From Watersipora subatra (taxonomy: Eukaryota > Bryozoa > Gymnolaemata > Cheilostomatida > Watersiporidae), in NCBI RefSeq assembly GCF_963576615.1, contig NC_088712.1, positions 54,789,114-54,853,113 of the forward strand: a DNA stretch of 64,000 nucleotides, written 5' to 3'. Numbering within the stretch: the first letter of the stretch is position 1; each line of letters starts with the position of its first letter. Both the position numbers and the translations under genes were made by a program. This document shows positions 10,190 through 21,821 of the stretch, in pieces. The notes under the pieces were generated by a model. It had not been told where the DNA came from. It saw nothing but the letters and a program-made list of their open reading frames with translations, and ran no database searches.

Positions 10190-10964
10190 TGCTCTGGCTC
10201 ATTGTTTTATTAAAAATCTTCAATTAAATATTTGGCAAAATTAAACTTGACGTGAGCACATGAGCCAGATGATTATTTTTGCTGATATGACTTGACATGC
10301 ACAGGTTATTTGATTTTAGTTTATTCCTTTTGAATATCTTTCTGATGTCTGCTTCCCAGTTTGTCGTTAAACATTTTTCTAGTGCATTTAAAAACTACAA
10401 ACTAACAGATGTGCTAACCTGTATAGAAAAGTGTAACTGTAGACAATGCCTTATCATGCTTGCTCGTAAAACGGTCGAAGAAGCTTATAAAACAAGTGAT
10501 GTGAAGAAAATGCACGATAGATTATAGCCCAAAATCATGAATGTCGGTCAGTAAACCTTGTGATTAGCCGTGTACTTCGTATACAAATATCAACTATCAA
10601 GTCATGTGAGACTGAATTGCAGCTACGATTTGGCGATTCGATAATAAAGCGTTGTCGTAGTCGTTTCACCAAACAATGATTAGCTAATATTGCTTGCGAA
10701 ATGCCTTTTCGCCGAGCTCTACGATTGTCGCCTATTACACATACACACTATAGCTAAGAGCCCGTCGTATGTCGCTTTGTTGTTAGTAGACTGGGCACGC
10801 CGCTTTTACGCCAATTCGTAAAGACATCTGTTGTGGACGGAGCTGAAGAAGAAGATACGCGCTATACTAGAGTGAAAAGTTTTTGTTAGTTTGGATGATC
10901 GGAAGTTAATAACTATAGTTTAAACATCAGACTAGATTTCATTGAGTTTAATTGTTGAGCGCAA
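10190..10964 (+). other. Upstream region of POLR2G
   Basis: This interval lies between the LTR element and the POLR2G start codon. It should contain the promoter and 5' UTR, but I see no clear TATA box. A plus-strand frame at 10352-10527 follows a strong acceptor-like tract (GTCTGCTTCCCAG) and encodes a 55-residue lysine- and cysteine-rich stretch ending at a stop. It is discussed as an unconfirmed exon. Confidence 0.4.
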
Positions 10965-10976
10965 ATGTTTTATCAC
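10965..10976 (+). CDS. POLR2G: POLR2G coding exon 1 (12 nt)
   Basis: It encodes only MFYH, the invariant RPB7 start, followed by the donor GTATGT. Phase 0. The next exon is 2.6 kb away. The start is chosen because MFYH is shared with other animal RPB7 proteins. Confidence 0.9.
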
Positions 10977-13900
10977 GTATGTTTAATTTTAGCTTTTGTA
11001 GTTTTACCATATTAAAAATTTTAGTAAGGCCTCAAGACCACCCTGTACCTGGAACTCAATGACGTTAAAGCTCGAATCTCACTAAAATCCGGAACGGTAT
11101 TATCGAACCGTTCATCTTTTCATGCTTTAAAAATTAACCTGCTAAACTTGCACTATAAGATGCAACAAAAATCGTGTTTACTAAGAAGATTACTGACTCG
11201 CTAGCTTGTTCCAGCTTTAACTGTATATAATGTTATATGCTGCCAGTTTGGCTGCTAAAGTACAAGGTGTTTTAGGTTTGAGGTTTTCATTGACTTCTAG
11301 TCCCAGAGTTGATACTCTGAAAGGAACACGCACTTGGCTAGGCCCAGACTTGGATATTGTACCTCCAACTACCTGGTTGGTCAATTTGAAATACACCCCT
11401 AAACACTGGGAATTGCCTAGGGGGCACCCAGGTTTCATGCCCCACTAAACATACCATACGATTCGGAAGCTATACAAATAATTTCCTGATGGTGAATTTA
11501 GCTTGTTTTGACCTCAAAATCACCATTGAACTGTGTGAAGAAAGATATGAAAAACATGGACCCTTTCACTGGCTTGACTGTGGAAACCACTCTAAAGTAG
11601 CAAATTTACTGACAGTACCCCATGGTCTGAAAACCCTCCCCCCATAAATGTGATTTTGGGCCGAGCCTAATGGGCCTTTTGGGGGGAGAGTATCAACCCT
11701 GGGCTTCTAGTCAGTCAAATATTTGCAGTTTTAGATTATCTTTGAATTACTTTTGATGAGGTGAAAGACACTTTGTCACTGTTGGTGTAGTGAGCGTGCC
11801 TCATATGTTTAGCCTAACAGTGTGTCATGACACAATTGGCTCGGGGATCAGTAATACCCTAGCTTTATCAATTTTGAGGCACTTAAAATGCAATTTTCCT
11901 TGAGTAACAAATAGTATTTTTAGTGCCTAGAATACTGCTAGAAATGATTTGAGTATTTTCTTATGTTAAAAGCGTTTTTTTTTTATTGAAAGTTTACTTC
12001 AACAGCGCACAAGTATCATGCTCAAAGGCTGTGCCATCATTAATCAGTTAGAATCATTAATTGTTGGGCATAGAAAAGCATCCTTTTCATATGTGTCATG
12101 ATCACAGAAACCATGGTTAAGTCGGAATTATAAGATTCAGAGTTATCTAGACTAGCAGAAGGAGAAAATTCTCCCAGTTATTTTGCAAAAAGAATTTGGA
12201 TTCTAGCTTAATTACAGCAGATTTTATGGTCAAAAAACTGAATGCATGTTTACCATTAGTGCGAAAACATAGTTCCGAGCAAACTGGCATTAAAGTTTGA
12301 GAAACGAAAACCAATGCACAATTTTGTTTACATTTTAAAACTTCATAGCAACCAATGTCAAGAAGTTGTGATATTTATCTAGATTTATGTATTTTTATCA
12401 AACGATTATGCTGAATTTAAACATCTAAACAGGTTTTAGCTGGTTATCATAGAAATAGCTGTATATTTATTAGAAAATGTATTACTTAATTTTGCAGACA
12501 TTAAAACGGCTTGGCAGTACCGCGATAATCATCTTAATCATGGGCACAGCCAAATCATCAACAAAATATTTAGAAAAATAACAACAATAACATATTGCAC
12601 ACCATCGGTCACTCTATACTTTGATCCTGTAAATTCGAATAATTATTCTTATAATTAAATACTGTAATAACCTTGTAAGAATCGTTAGGAAAATAGCATC
12701 GTAATTCCCTTTACTTTCACTGCTTTTGACATCAGCTGGAATACTAAAGTACCCATATAAGTGTCCAAAATGTCAATTTTGGACACTTATATGAGTACTT
12801 TAGTATCTTTAAAATCGGCAAAAAATAAAACGATTATATTTATCGGATGCCATTTTTCAGTACTTCCTGTTTAGCATAGCAACGGTTTTAAGGGTTTTTT
12901 CTGAGGGTTAAAGACTTCTATTGGTTAAACTGGCTTCAGATACAGAAAGATCACTCTTTGATTGGTCCAGATGCACATATTACAAAAATCGTTACCAATA
13001 TTATAAATTCAGTTAGTGCAACTTTAAAGTCGGATAACTCAACTCCGTGATTTGCGACTTAACCATGGTTTCTGTGACCGCGACCCATATGCTGCAACCT
13101 CACTCTTTCGTTGAATTTGAATCAAGTAACACGTTGAAGTAGTGGACTGAACAGAAGGGGTTGAGCTAGCATTGTATTTTTTGTACTCGCTTTTGTACTT
13201 TGCTCTTGATTCCAGTCTCATTTACTCAGTTGCACTATACTTCTGTCTTGTAAAAGCTTCATGAAGCTACTTTTAGGCTTACCTGAGATTGCTCTAAATT
13301 TTCAAAAGTTGCAAAGCTGGTCACTGCCTTCGGGGCAATACTATTGTAAGTTTTATTTTGAAACTTTGTAAGTAGTCACAACTTCTAGATAAATTGATCA
13401 ATCCCGCCCGATGTCAATAACAAGAGACAACAATAATGATAATGTATTAATATGTGAGACAGTTTTACGGTTTTCTGTGTCTGTTTATCATTTTTATGGC
13501 AGTGAAGGAAATTTTGCCACAGCATAACAGACTTCAGCCTGAGGTCTTTTCCTTTGTAGGTGTCTTTAGACCATGAAGTGCTACTACATCCTCGCTACTT
13601 CGGTCCAAATTTACTAAATGTTGTGAAGCAAAAACTTTTCAGTGAAGTGGAGGGCACATGCAGTGGCAAGTGAGTAGATGTTCTTCAAACCTCAGATGTT
13701 GCAAAATAGAACATGGTTTACCTCACCACTAATAGCAAAAAGGCTTTTAAAGACGATTTTCAAGTCATTTAGTTTTATGCTAGTAGCGTGTAGCTTGTTG
13801 ACATTTTAAAAGCATTTCGCCTTGCGCTTAATACATTCTTTGTTATAATAAGTCAATAGGAACACATTTCTATTTCAAATAAAATGATCTCTAACCTGTG

Positions 13901-16900
13901 ACTTCTAATATTGTATTGTGATTATTAATTAATTGATTAGGTTGTAAAAGAGCGATTTTTATCAAATTTCGAAGATTTCACTTTAATCTTTTTTTTTAAA
14001 CAAGACACGTTCTTGCTTCTAAAAAGAATTGAGAGTCTTAAGTCTTTTTGGAATCAAAAAAACTTTAAAAACAGTAAGCACTTAAAAACTAACTTCTACT
14101 GTTTTATCTCTCGAGTTTCATTCTTATTTATAGTACGAGTTCTTTACAGATATGGCTTCGTCATTGCTGTTACCACAATCGACAGCATTGGTTCAGGTCA
14201 GATCTTAGCTGGCAGAGGCTTTGTGAATTACCCAATAAAGTATAAAGCTATTGTGTTTCGTCCCATCAAAGGAGAGGTCATTGAAGCCATTGTTACACAA
14301 GTAACCAAGGTTAGAATTACACCTCCCTTTGGTTATGGTAAAGGATTTTGGCATGTTTGTATTGGCAATGATCTGACTGACACCTGCAACCATGTGTCAC
14401 CACTTACTTAAAAAGGGGAATTATCTTATAATTATGAACCTATTTAGATTGGCTAGAGAATTAAATATTGTCAAGTTCTACTCTAATCAAATATGGTCAT
14501 TGTCCATTTCCATTGTATGCTTTCAAAGTCTGCAACGGTGTTATATGTTATCACTAGCTACTTTTTATTAAAGGTTAACTGACAGCATTTTAAAATTACA
14601 TTTGTTAATACCAATATAATCATGATATTTCATTTTCAGCTATGTTTTTGATGTTTAAGAATGAACAACCTGTTTTGGAGGCTGTTGTATAAGGTCATTA
14701 TTTTGGCAAAATATAATTGTATGAAGTATGCTGCCAATGCTGATGATTTACCAATGCATGAACACAAGACAAATGTGCATCTGCTGTTGGTTGTGCTAAC
14801 ACATTTCCCCATCTACTCATCACACTGCATTGTTTTAGTCACGTAACATAGCAGGTGATTATAATACAAAGAGTAAAGTAGATGCCACATATACAGAAAG
14901 AGTCTCGTATTTGTATCTTTCGAATTAATTTGTGGGTAGTGGTTATAGAATTACATCAGCCGGCTTGTGTGTACATCATGTGGAGTGCCCCAGCAAGATA
15001 TTCTTCCTTGATACAAATTGGAAATTTAAAAGTAAAGTTTTGCCATTGTCGGAAGTCATCTGTTTAAAACCTACATGTATTAACGCTTCATTTGTTTTCA
15101 TAATTAAGGATTTTTAACAAACAAATAATCTAGTTAAAAAACAAGCGATTTTAATACAATCATATAGCGTCACAGGTGTTTCCGGTCGAAATTTTGCAAA
15201 GATCGTGAATCCTTGTGTCTATTTTTATGTTGATAATGTTGATAAAACCTGATATTTGGTCAGAATTACCCAAACATATTGAAGCCCCGATCTGTAGTGT
15301 TCTCTGTTGTTGGTGCTGTAACAATGTGTGCTGTCAGTTAGCCTTTAATTTTCTCTGCCTTTACTTAATCTAATATTTTGTGACTTTGACTGGACATTTC
15401 TACTCGTTCGAGTATTTCTCAGGGTATTTTGGCCAATGAGCAAAAAGTACCTTGAGTGTAGAACCATGCAGCAGGTGTTGGTTCTAACACAGGATTTTTC
15501 AAGAGCCTACTAAGGCTTATGGGTTTGATAAGGAATCAGCATCACTGATTGAATTTTTTGGTCATTTATGTGAGAGTTTTTTATAAAGCATGTATTTTGA
15601 TATAAAATTTTTAATTTGTTTGTACATGCAAATGATTGTTTGACAGGTTGGCATGTTTGTCGATGCTGGCCCGCTCTCCTGTTTCATATCTAAGCATGTA
15701 AGTACGCATATCTTTTCATATATTTTGTAATAAAACTTATTAAAATATTTCTGACATCTCGTGCAGGTGATTCATCCATGTTTGAACACAGTGCGACAGC
15801 ATACTAGTAAGCCACTGATGACTTCTATAAAAGAATGAAGGGATAGATGGAATCGATGTCTGAGAGACTTAGGTCATTTGACTTCATGCGCAGTATTAAA
15901 GTTTAAAGGTCCAAACACACTAGACGATTTTATCGTTAGCGTCATGAGGAGGGCGGAGATATCGCCGGAGTGTGCCTAAATACACTTGAGCGATTCGCTA
16001 GCAAACAATATAATGGGCAAGCTCACAAACTGCCAATAATATTCCGTATCATTAGTTTCTTCGGAGTGGTTAATAAATTTAGGTAATTCAATATGGCGCT
16101 GTCTAGGCAACAGCGTAAACAACTTCCGCTTTTGTTATAAAATCTATCTCACTTTCTCGGATTGTACACTGCCTACACTACAAGAAGACATAAGTAAAAA
16201 CGATTATTGTATTTTTAACTATAATATTGTACGATTTTTATATGTATTTTATTTTGTAGTAGTTTTTTATATTTAATTTACTAAATATTTACTATTCTCA
16301 AGATGGTCAACCTGCGCAATGATTGACTCCAAATGTTGGTTTTCAACTCGGATTTTGTGTAATTTTAGTTTGTTATGGTGTACAGGGCTAGAAGTGCTTT
16401 CCTTAAATTTATGAACAATTCAGTGTTCATTCTGAAGATGTTTCAATCGCAACAAAATAGTAAATTGTCGCTGCTGTACGTTGGTGAACATTGATAAGAA
16501 ATAATTACCCGCCATAAAATTGCATTCTGGTAAAAACCAACCAATCGAAATGCATCTCGCTAGCGATATTAAAGTTGTGTAGAGAAAGTCTAGCATTATC
16601 GCTCTGCATGAGCTCGCTGAGCGAGTTCTAGCACAGATTAGCTCGACGCAGCGCGATATCGCTCTAATTATCGCTTAGTGTGTTTTCAACTTTACCCTAA
16701 TGCGAGATAGCAACGTGCGTATATGCAGAATGAGTTCTGTTGCCTCGTCTAGTGAAAATTAGCTTATTCTTATTATTTTGGAAAATCTGATAGGAGATTT
16801 GGGTTGCCAAGCAACGAAAGATTTTGCCTCATCCAACTAATAACTTCTGCAAATTAATTAGGGCAGTTTTTATATTAGTGTCGATGTTGCATTATTCAAA

Positions 16901-19900
16901 CACTTTATTTTCTGGGCTTCTATCTTGCTATTAAACCTCATTCGTATTGATTGCCGCTCATACATCTTTCATGCATCAACAGCTATCAATATGAACCAGT
17001 GGAATCATCAGATGCTGTATTTAGCAGTAAAATGTTATTGTGGTTTTTGTTTGATGAAATTTCTTCAAGTGTGGTACTGACGATGGAAAGACGACTTTTT
17101 CAATCATGTTCTCAAGTACTTTTCCTGTTGGTAAGAAATGTATGAAGAAGTATTTTTACTAGCGACATGTTTGGTATAAAATTTTGTGTGTGGTAGGCTA
17201 GTTAACCTTGACTTACATAGTAATGCCTTGTGTATAGTAGGTTAGTTAATCTTGACATATATAGTATTACCTTGTGTATGGTAGATTAGTTAATCTTGAC
17301 ATATATAGTATTGTCTTGTGTAGGGTAGGCTAGTTAACCTTGACTTATGCAGTATAGTTTTGTTCGTGGTATAGTAATTAACCTTGATACAGGGTCTACT
17401 GTTGACAGTCGCCCAACAGCTAGTCCAAAGGTCGTCAACCCGTGTTTGCCAAACTGGATACGGATCTTTGTCCAGTTTCGTGTGGTTCTTACATTCATGA
17501 TGAATTTTGTGTATGTCTGTTACAGCAGTGATTTTCAAGCAATGTGCCATGAGATATTGTCAAGTTTACCGAAGTAAATTATCAGTAAAAGGCCTTACTT
17601 TCAAACTTCATTTTTAGTATTAGTGGCTGTTGTCTGTCTGTTCATTTTTGGGGTCATAAAGCGCAGAGAATAAGTATTTGCACAATTATTTTTTGGCTCA
17701 GAATGATGCCCGATTAGCGCAGTTGGTTAGAGCGTTAGGCTGCCAAGCGTAATATCATAGGTATGAGCCTCGTACCAAATAATGGTTTCTTGGATGGGGA
17801 TAAAGGCTTCGGAAGGTCGCCAAGAGCTTCGTTTGTCTTTTTTTATAAATTTTGCTTTGTAGACATGTACTGAACATCGAACTGAGAGTTTATTTGTAAG
17901 GCAGTGCACAGCGTTCATGGTTTCAAATGACTGACCTGTGGCCTTACTTCTGTAGGACTCTTTTTTTATTGTCATGTTGATGTGTGACATTTATAGTATA
18001 TCTAGAAGAAGTTACAAAGGTCTCTTTGCTTACGTGAGAGGAAAAGACTGGGGTAGTTCATATGTGCCTATGTGTGGTGTGATTCCACACATATGGCCTA
18101 TGTGTGGTGTGACTCCACACATATCGCCTATGTGTGGTGTGACTCCACACATATGGCCTATGTGTGGTCTGACACCACACGTATGGCCTATGTGTGGTGT
18201 GGTTTTTGTGGTAACACAGTAAACACAGTTGGTCTCTAACTAATTGTCACCCCTGAGATAGTCTCTCTCATATACATACAAGTAATATTTAATGAGCTTT
18301 CAGTTAGATCTATCATACTGTTGCTATCTGATTCTCTAAGGTTCTTGGTCTCACGTATCTGTTCTGATAAAGGTGATGGGAGCCATATGAGTTTTATCCT
18401 TTGTGGTTATATGCCGCATATTTATCCACTACTTGCAGTCGATACCAGGAGACATGGAGTATGACCCAGAATCGACTCCTCCATGTTACAAGACTAAGGA
18501 AGAGGTACAGGCGTTTTCCTATTTGCTGTTAATTTTAGCGTTTGTTATCTTTGCATGCTTATCAGCATCTCGTTTAGTTAATTGCCTTTCACAAGTCTAT
18601 ATTCAATTTAAATATATTCGATTAACTAAGAAATTATTGAAGTACCACAGTTTATCGTCAGCGCAATTAGAGTTATGGAATTGTTCTTCATTCAATTCAA
18701 CAAGTAGTGTGGACCATTTTTGTATAGCCTATCGTGGTTCTCATTGCTAGCACTCTAAATTTGTAATAACAGATTTTCCTCTGACTAGTTTTGCCAATAA
18801 TTTAATAATCAAATAGTAATAGCTATTCTTAAAAAACAGCTCGGTCTTTGGAAGTCTAATAATTAATGTTTATCTGTTAATGGATCCTTGGAAGTCTAAT
18901 AATTAATGTTTATCTGTTAATGATGGGGCCACCAATTATCAAACTTTTTTAAATACTGTTTGTAAAAGGAGCTCATGGAACGCTACAATGGATGGCACAA
19001 AATTATGCATATGAAAGTGCTATATTTTGTATTAGAGCTTTTAGCATGCTTTTTCGTAAAGGTTTAATATCGAGCAATTTGATATTGTCATAGTTGGAGG
19101 AGGTAACTCCTTACACAGTATTTTCAACACTGTATTTGTTCCGATACAATTGTTTTTTAGCCTATTTTACCTTTTGAACTTTTATTTGTTTGAATCCTAC
19201 ATTTTTTTATTTTGTAATTTTTTTTCTGTTTATATCTTTTCGAAGTTGATCGTGTTTCTCTCTTCAGGATGTTGTTATCCAAGTCGACGATGAGATAAGG
19301 GTGAAGATCATTGGTACTAGAGTTGATGCCAATGACATTGTGAGTGCTTTACAACCATAGATATATAAACCTATTTATATATCTATGGTTTATCTAGGTT
19401 TATATATCTATGTTTACAACATGAGTTTTTTGCTGTTTGCAAGCTTTAGGAATATTATTATTATGTGATGCGTTAGCATTTATGTTGTACATATGTTGTT
19501 GTGCTTACACCCATTTTACACAAAATGGTCCCGAGTTATATCTATGTTTAATTATCTGGGATATGTAACACCTATAGAGCAATGCTAGTTTGGCTACATT
19601 TACATTTTCACAGCCTTGCTAGTCGACTTTAAAAGTTCAAATTTAAAAGAACTAGGGATTGGTCAATTTTATTTAGTTTTAATTTTAAAACTTGCTATCA
19701 ACTTTAGGCACCTTTGATATACATAAACATAAAAAGCATTGTGAGAGTCAAGTACCAGGGTTGTCATCCTGTTCGCCAATAGCTTTCCAGACTCTGTAGC
19801 TCAGAATCTTCATGCTTAATAGAGCTACTAATTGTGTTCTACACTATACATTTATTTGTTGACTGAAACATTTCATCAATTGATCTAACAAAGCAACCGT

Positions 19901-21111
19901 TTTCATGTCTTTATATGATATTCTAAAAGATGTTTCTGACATCCAACGGATATAAACTACCCTGTTGCTTGTCAATTTTTATAGATAAGATGGTTGGTGT
20001 TTCTTCGATAGTTTCATAATGACCATTTTTATAAGTAAGCAGATTACCGTTTTCACCAAACGTGCAACCATTGGCCAAAAGGGATCAATAAGATTGTATT
20101 GGACCAATCAGGTACAAGTGGTGTAGAACTGTCATTATCTATACATACCGCACCTTTACTGCACCTTTGTACCTACATCGATATCACTTACTGAGGCATT
20201 TCCAGTACTGAAGCTTTTTGTACTTGATTACAGTAATCTCTTACCTCTCAGAGTTAATCAGGACCTGCGCCTCTTGTGAAGTAAACTTCAGCGAAATAGA
20301 AATTTTTTCTAATAAAATCACTTTTTTATTTATTATAAGTATTTTCCTTTTTTAATTCAGTTCATTAAATGATTTTGATAGTTGAGGGTATTTAAAAGGC
20401 ATGTTGAAGGGTGTCACAAGTACTTACCACTTTTACACTCCGCATTATATAACAGAAAAACAGGGAGCCACAAAACTGCTCTCATAATGATGCTCATGGA
20501 GAGGTCTCATTGGGCAAGAGCATGAAAGATTTTTTATATTTGTTGTGTTTAATTCGGTGTTTAATTCATTCAGTTTCAATTCATTTCCTTTAGTTTTAAA
20601 TATCTTTTAGCAAGCAAAGTACTGAAGCAGAGAATTTTTAGCGATTTTCAGGATCACCGTCTTTATGCTAAAAAAAGAAGCATGATAAGAAGTGTCACAA
20701 CCACTTAGCACTTTTATACTTCACATAATATAACAGAAAAACAGCGCGCAGCGACGGCGGGTATCACAATGATGCTCATGGAAGGGTCTCACTGGGCAAG
20801 AATATGAGAGAGATTTATAAACTTCATGTATTTTAGATTTTATTGTCAATTTTTAAGGAATGTTCTTTACCCGCGAACACTGAAATAGCAAGGATTACAG
20901 TATTGATTCTGTATAACTGCTGAATTCTCCAGCACTGCTGTGCTGTATGTGTTTCTAGCTAAGCGAAGTACATTGGAGTGTATGCCGCATCGGTTTGGGT
21001 TTTATGACCATGTATGGAGATACGTTACAGAAACTGCTAGCTATTTTGATGTCTATGTTGTAGTTTGCTATCGGGTCTCTGATGGATGATTATCTCGGGC
21101 CAGTAGGATAG
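10965..21111 (+). CDS. POLR2G: POLR2G: RNA polymerase II subunit RPB7, complete
   Basis: Seven coding exons (10965-10976, 13560-13669, 14150-14309, 15647-15697, 18439-18504, 19268-19339, 21064-21111) join in phase to 172 codons plus TAG, the same length as human RPB7. RPB7 pairs with RPB4 as the stalk of nuclear RNA polymerase II and binds nascent RNA. The N-terminal RNP-like domain (residues 1 to about 80) includes [12 protein letters not shown] and [12 protein letters not shown]. The C-terminal S1/OB domain includes [26 protein letters not shown] and [19 protein letters not shown]. The protein ends [11 protein letters not shown]. Every intron has GT-AG ends. I saw no canonical AATAAA within a few hundred bases after the stop. 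Introns hold a MITE, tandem arrays and a SINE-like tRNA relic. Confidence 0.96.
12741..12806. repeat. 66-bp near-perfect hairpin in POLR2G intron 1
   Basis: Arms of 31 bp (12741-12771 and 12776-12806) are reverse complements with one mismatch, separated by GTCA. The outer bases read ATACTAAAGTAC. This could be a minimal foldback element or the centre of a decayed palindromic MITE. Confidence 0.9.
13560..13669 (+). CDS. POLR2G: POLR2G coding exon 2
   Basis: Residues 5-40 plus two bases of Lys41. It begins [15 protein letters not shown] after a TTTGTAG acceptor and ends AGT GGC AA before GTGAGT. Confidence 0.95.
14150..14309 (+). CDS. POLR2G: POLR2G coding exon 3
   Basis: Completes Lys41 and encodes residues 42-94, from [17 protein letters not shown] to AIVTQVTK, after a TTTACAG acceptor. 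The donor is GTTAGA. It covers the end of the RNP-like domain and the linker into the S1/OB domain. Confidence 0.95.
14644..15120 (+). repeat. Dispersed repeat, copy A (POLR2G intron 3)
   Basis: About 480 bp is strongly similar, in the same orientation, to 38697-39185 in UGCG intron 3. Shared blocks include TGCTGCCAATGCTGATGATT and CCAGCAAGATATTCTTCCTT. No terminal inverted repeats or coding motif are visible, so its class is unknown. Confidence 0.85.
15647..15697 (+). CDS. POLR2G: POLR2G coding exon 4
   Basis: Residues 95-111, [17 protein letters not shown], the first strands of the OB fold. Acceptor TTTGACAG, donor GTAAGT. Phase 0 at both ends. Confidence 0.95.
15906..16692. mobile_element. 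MITE, CAAACAC-ended, copy 1 (POLR2G intron 4)
   Basis: It starts AAGGTCCAAACACACTAG and ends TTAGTGTGTTTTCAACTT, the inverse of the start. Both ends are bordered by TA, consistent with a TA target duplication. GATATCGCTC-like motifs recur near the ends. A second copy in opposite orientation lies at 51130-51838. No transposase frame is present. Confidence 0.75.
17180..17390 (+). repeat. 44-bp tandem repeat, about four to five copies
   Basis: Units containing GG(C/T)TAGTTAA(C/T)CTTGACATAT start at 17196, 17240, 17284 and 17328, exactly 44 bp apart, with a diverged fifth near 17370. It is in POLR2G intron 4. Confidence 0.85.
17707..17776 (+). repeat. tRNA-like sequence, SINE head or tRNA relic
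   Basis: TAGCGCAGTTGGTTAGAGCG matches the Pol III A box and D-arm of a tRNA. The anticodon-loop-like CTGCCAA follows, and a degenerate B box (GGTATGAGCCT) is at 17760-17770. The 3' acceptor strand does not pair with the 5' GCCCGAT, so this is not an intact tRNA gene. A tRNA-derived SINE is the likelier source. Confidence 0.65.
18067..18206. repeat. 30-bp tandem array with internal palindromes
   Basis: Units begin CCTATGTGTGGTGTGACTCC at 18067, 18097, 18127, 18157 and 18187 (the last partial). Each holds the inverted repeat TATGTGTGG / CCACACATA, so each copy can form a small hairpin. The array lies in POLR2G intron 4, about 230 bp before exon 5. Confidence 0.93.
18439..18504 (+). CDS. POLR2G: POLR2G coding exon 5
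   Basis: Residues 112-133, [22 protein letters not shown], within the S1/OB domain. Acceptor CTTGCAG, donor GTACAG. A 30-bp palindromic tandem array lies about 230 bp upstream in the preceding intron. Confidence 0.95.
18851..18924 (+). repeat. 40-bp direct duplication
   Basis: GAAGTCTAATAATTAATGTT TATCTGTTAATG occurs at 18851 and again at 18891, a simple two-copy tandem duplication in POLR2G intron 5. Confidence 0.85.
19268..19339 (+). CDS. POLR2G: POLR2G coding exon 6
   Basis: Residues 134-157, [20 protein letters not shown] followed by ANDI. Acceptor CTCTTCAG, donor GTGAGT. Phase 0. Confidence 0.95.
20411..20825 (+). repeat. Two diverged copies of a dispersed repeat
   Basis: Segments near 20411-20532 and 20691-20820 share GTGTCACAA, TATAACAGAAAAACAG, ATGATGCTCATGGA and TCTCA(T/C)TGGGCAAGA in the same order and orientation. 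A related, inverted segment occurs near 43040-43150. The family class is unknown. Confidence 0.7.
21064..21111 (+). CDS. POLR2G: POLR2G terminal coding exon 7
   Basis: Residues 158-172, [15 protein letters not shown], then TAG at 21109-21111. The acceptor is GTTGTAG. The C-terminus matches the length and motif of animal RPB7. Confidence 0.93.
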   Translation, partial: FAIGSLMDDYLGPVG

Positions 21112-21821
21112 AACCTGATGACATCTCCATGAGATCACTGTAATCTTTCTTGTACATAATTATGATACATTGTCTGTAATATAAGTAATATTGCACCAAT
21201 AACCTGCTTTTATCATACACGTAAATGGCATTTAGTGACAGGTGTCCTATACTGCATGATCAACTTATATGATTTTGTTGGTAACCTAGCTCAGGCATAA
21301 ACATATATAATCACAGATGCTATTTTCTTTATTTCGGTATTCATGCCATCAAATATGTGAACAAAATTTAAGCATTGCTCAAGTACTTCTAAAGGAAATT
21401 CTGCAAATGTTGAAAAACTAATGCAAACTTGATCGCACTGGAGCAGTTTTATTATTTGCTATCTAACAACCATTGGAAAAATTGAGCGATGAGGTAACCT
21501 TCACGTAATGTTTTCCGAGACCTTTCTGAAATATTAAATAGCAAAATAATACAGTTTCAGCATTGGGGGAAACAATCTATGAAAGCAATAGTTCAGTTAG
21601 TCGTTGGTTGTAACATTTTGGAAAAGGGGAACATAACTCTGGATGCTTTTAAACGCTAAAGGATATCAGCGATGTGTTAATCTCATGATAACAGTTATTA
21701 CTTTGACTACATACCAGCATTCTTTACTAGTTAGAGTGAGTAGGTCATCCAATGCTTCATGCATGCCATAACTTACCAGATGTTATTTTTACACTGCAAG
21801 GGTAATATCTTACATACCTTA

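Noticed and set aside
17707..17776. Functional tRNA gene
   Set aside because: The A box is good, but the acceptor stem does not pair and the B box is degenerate, so it is called a SINE or tRNA relic.
18067..18206. Protein-coding repeat ([10 protein letters not shown] units)
   Set aside because: The frame is an accident of a 30-bp array divisible by three. It lies in a POLR2G intron and has no flanking coding sequence.
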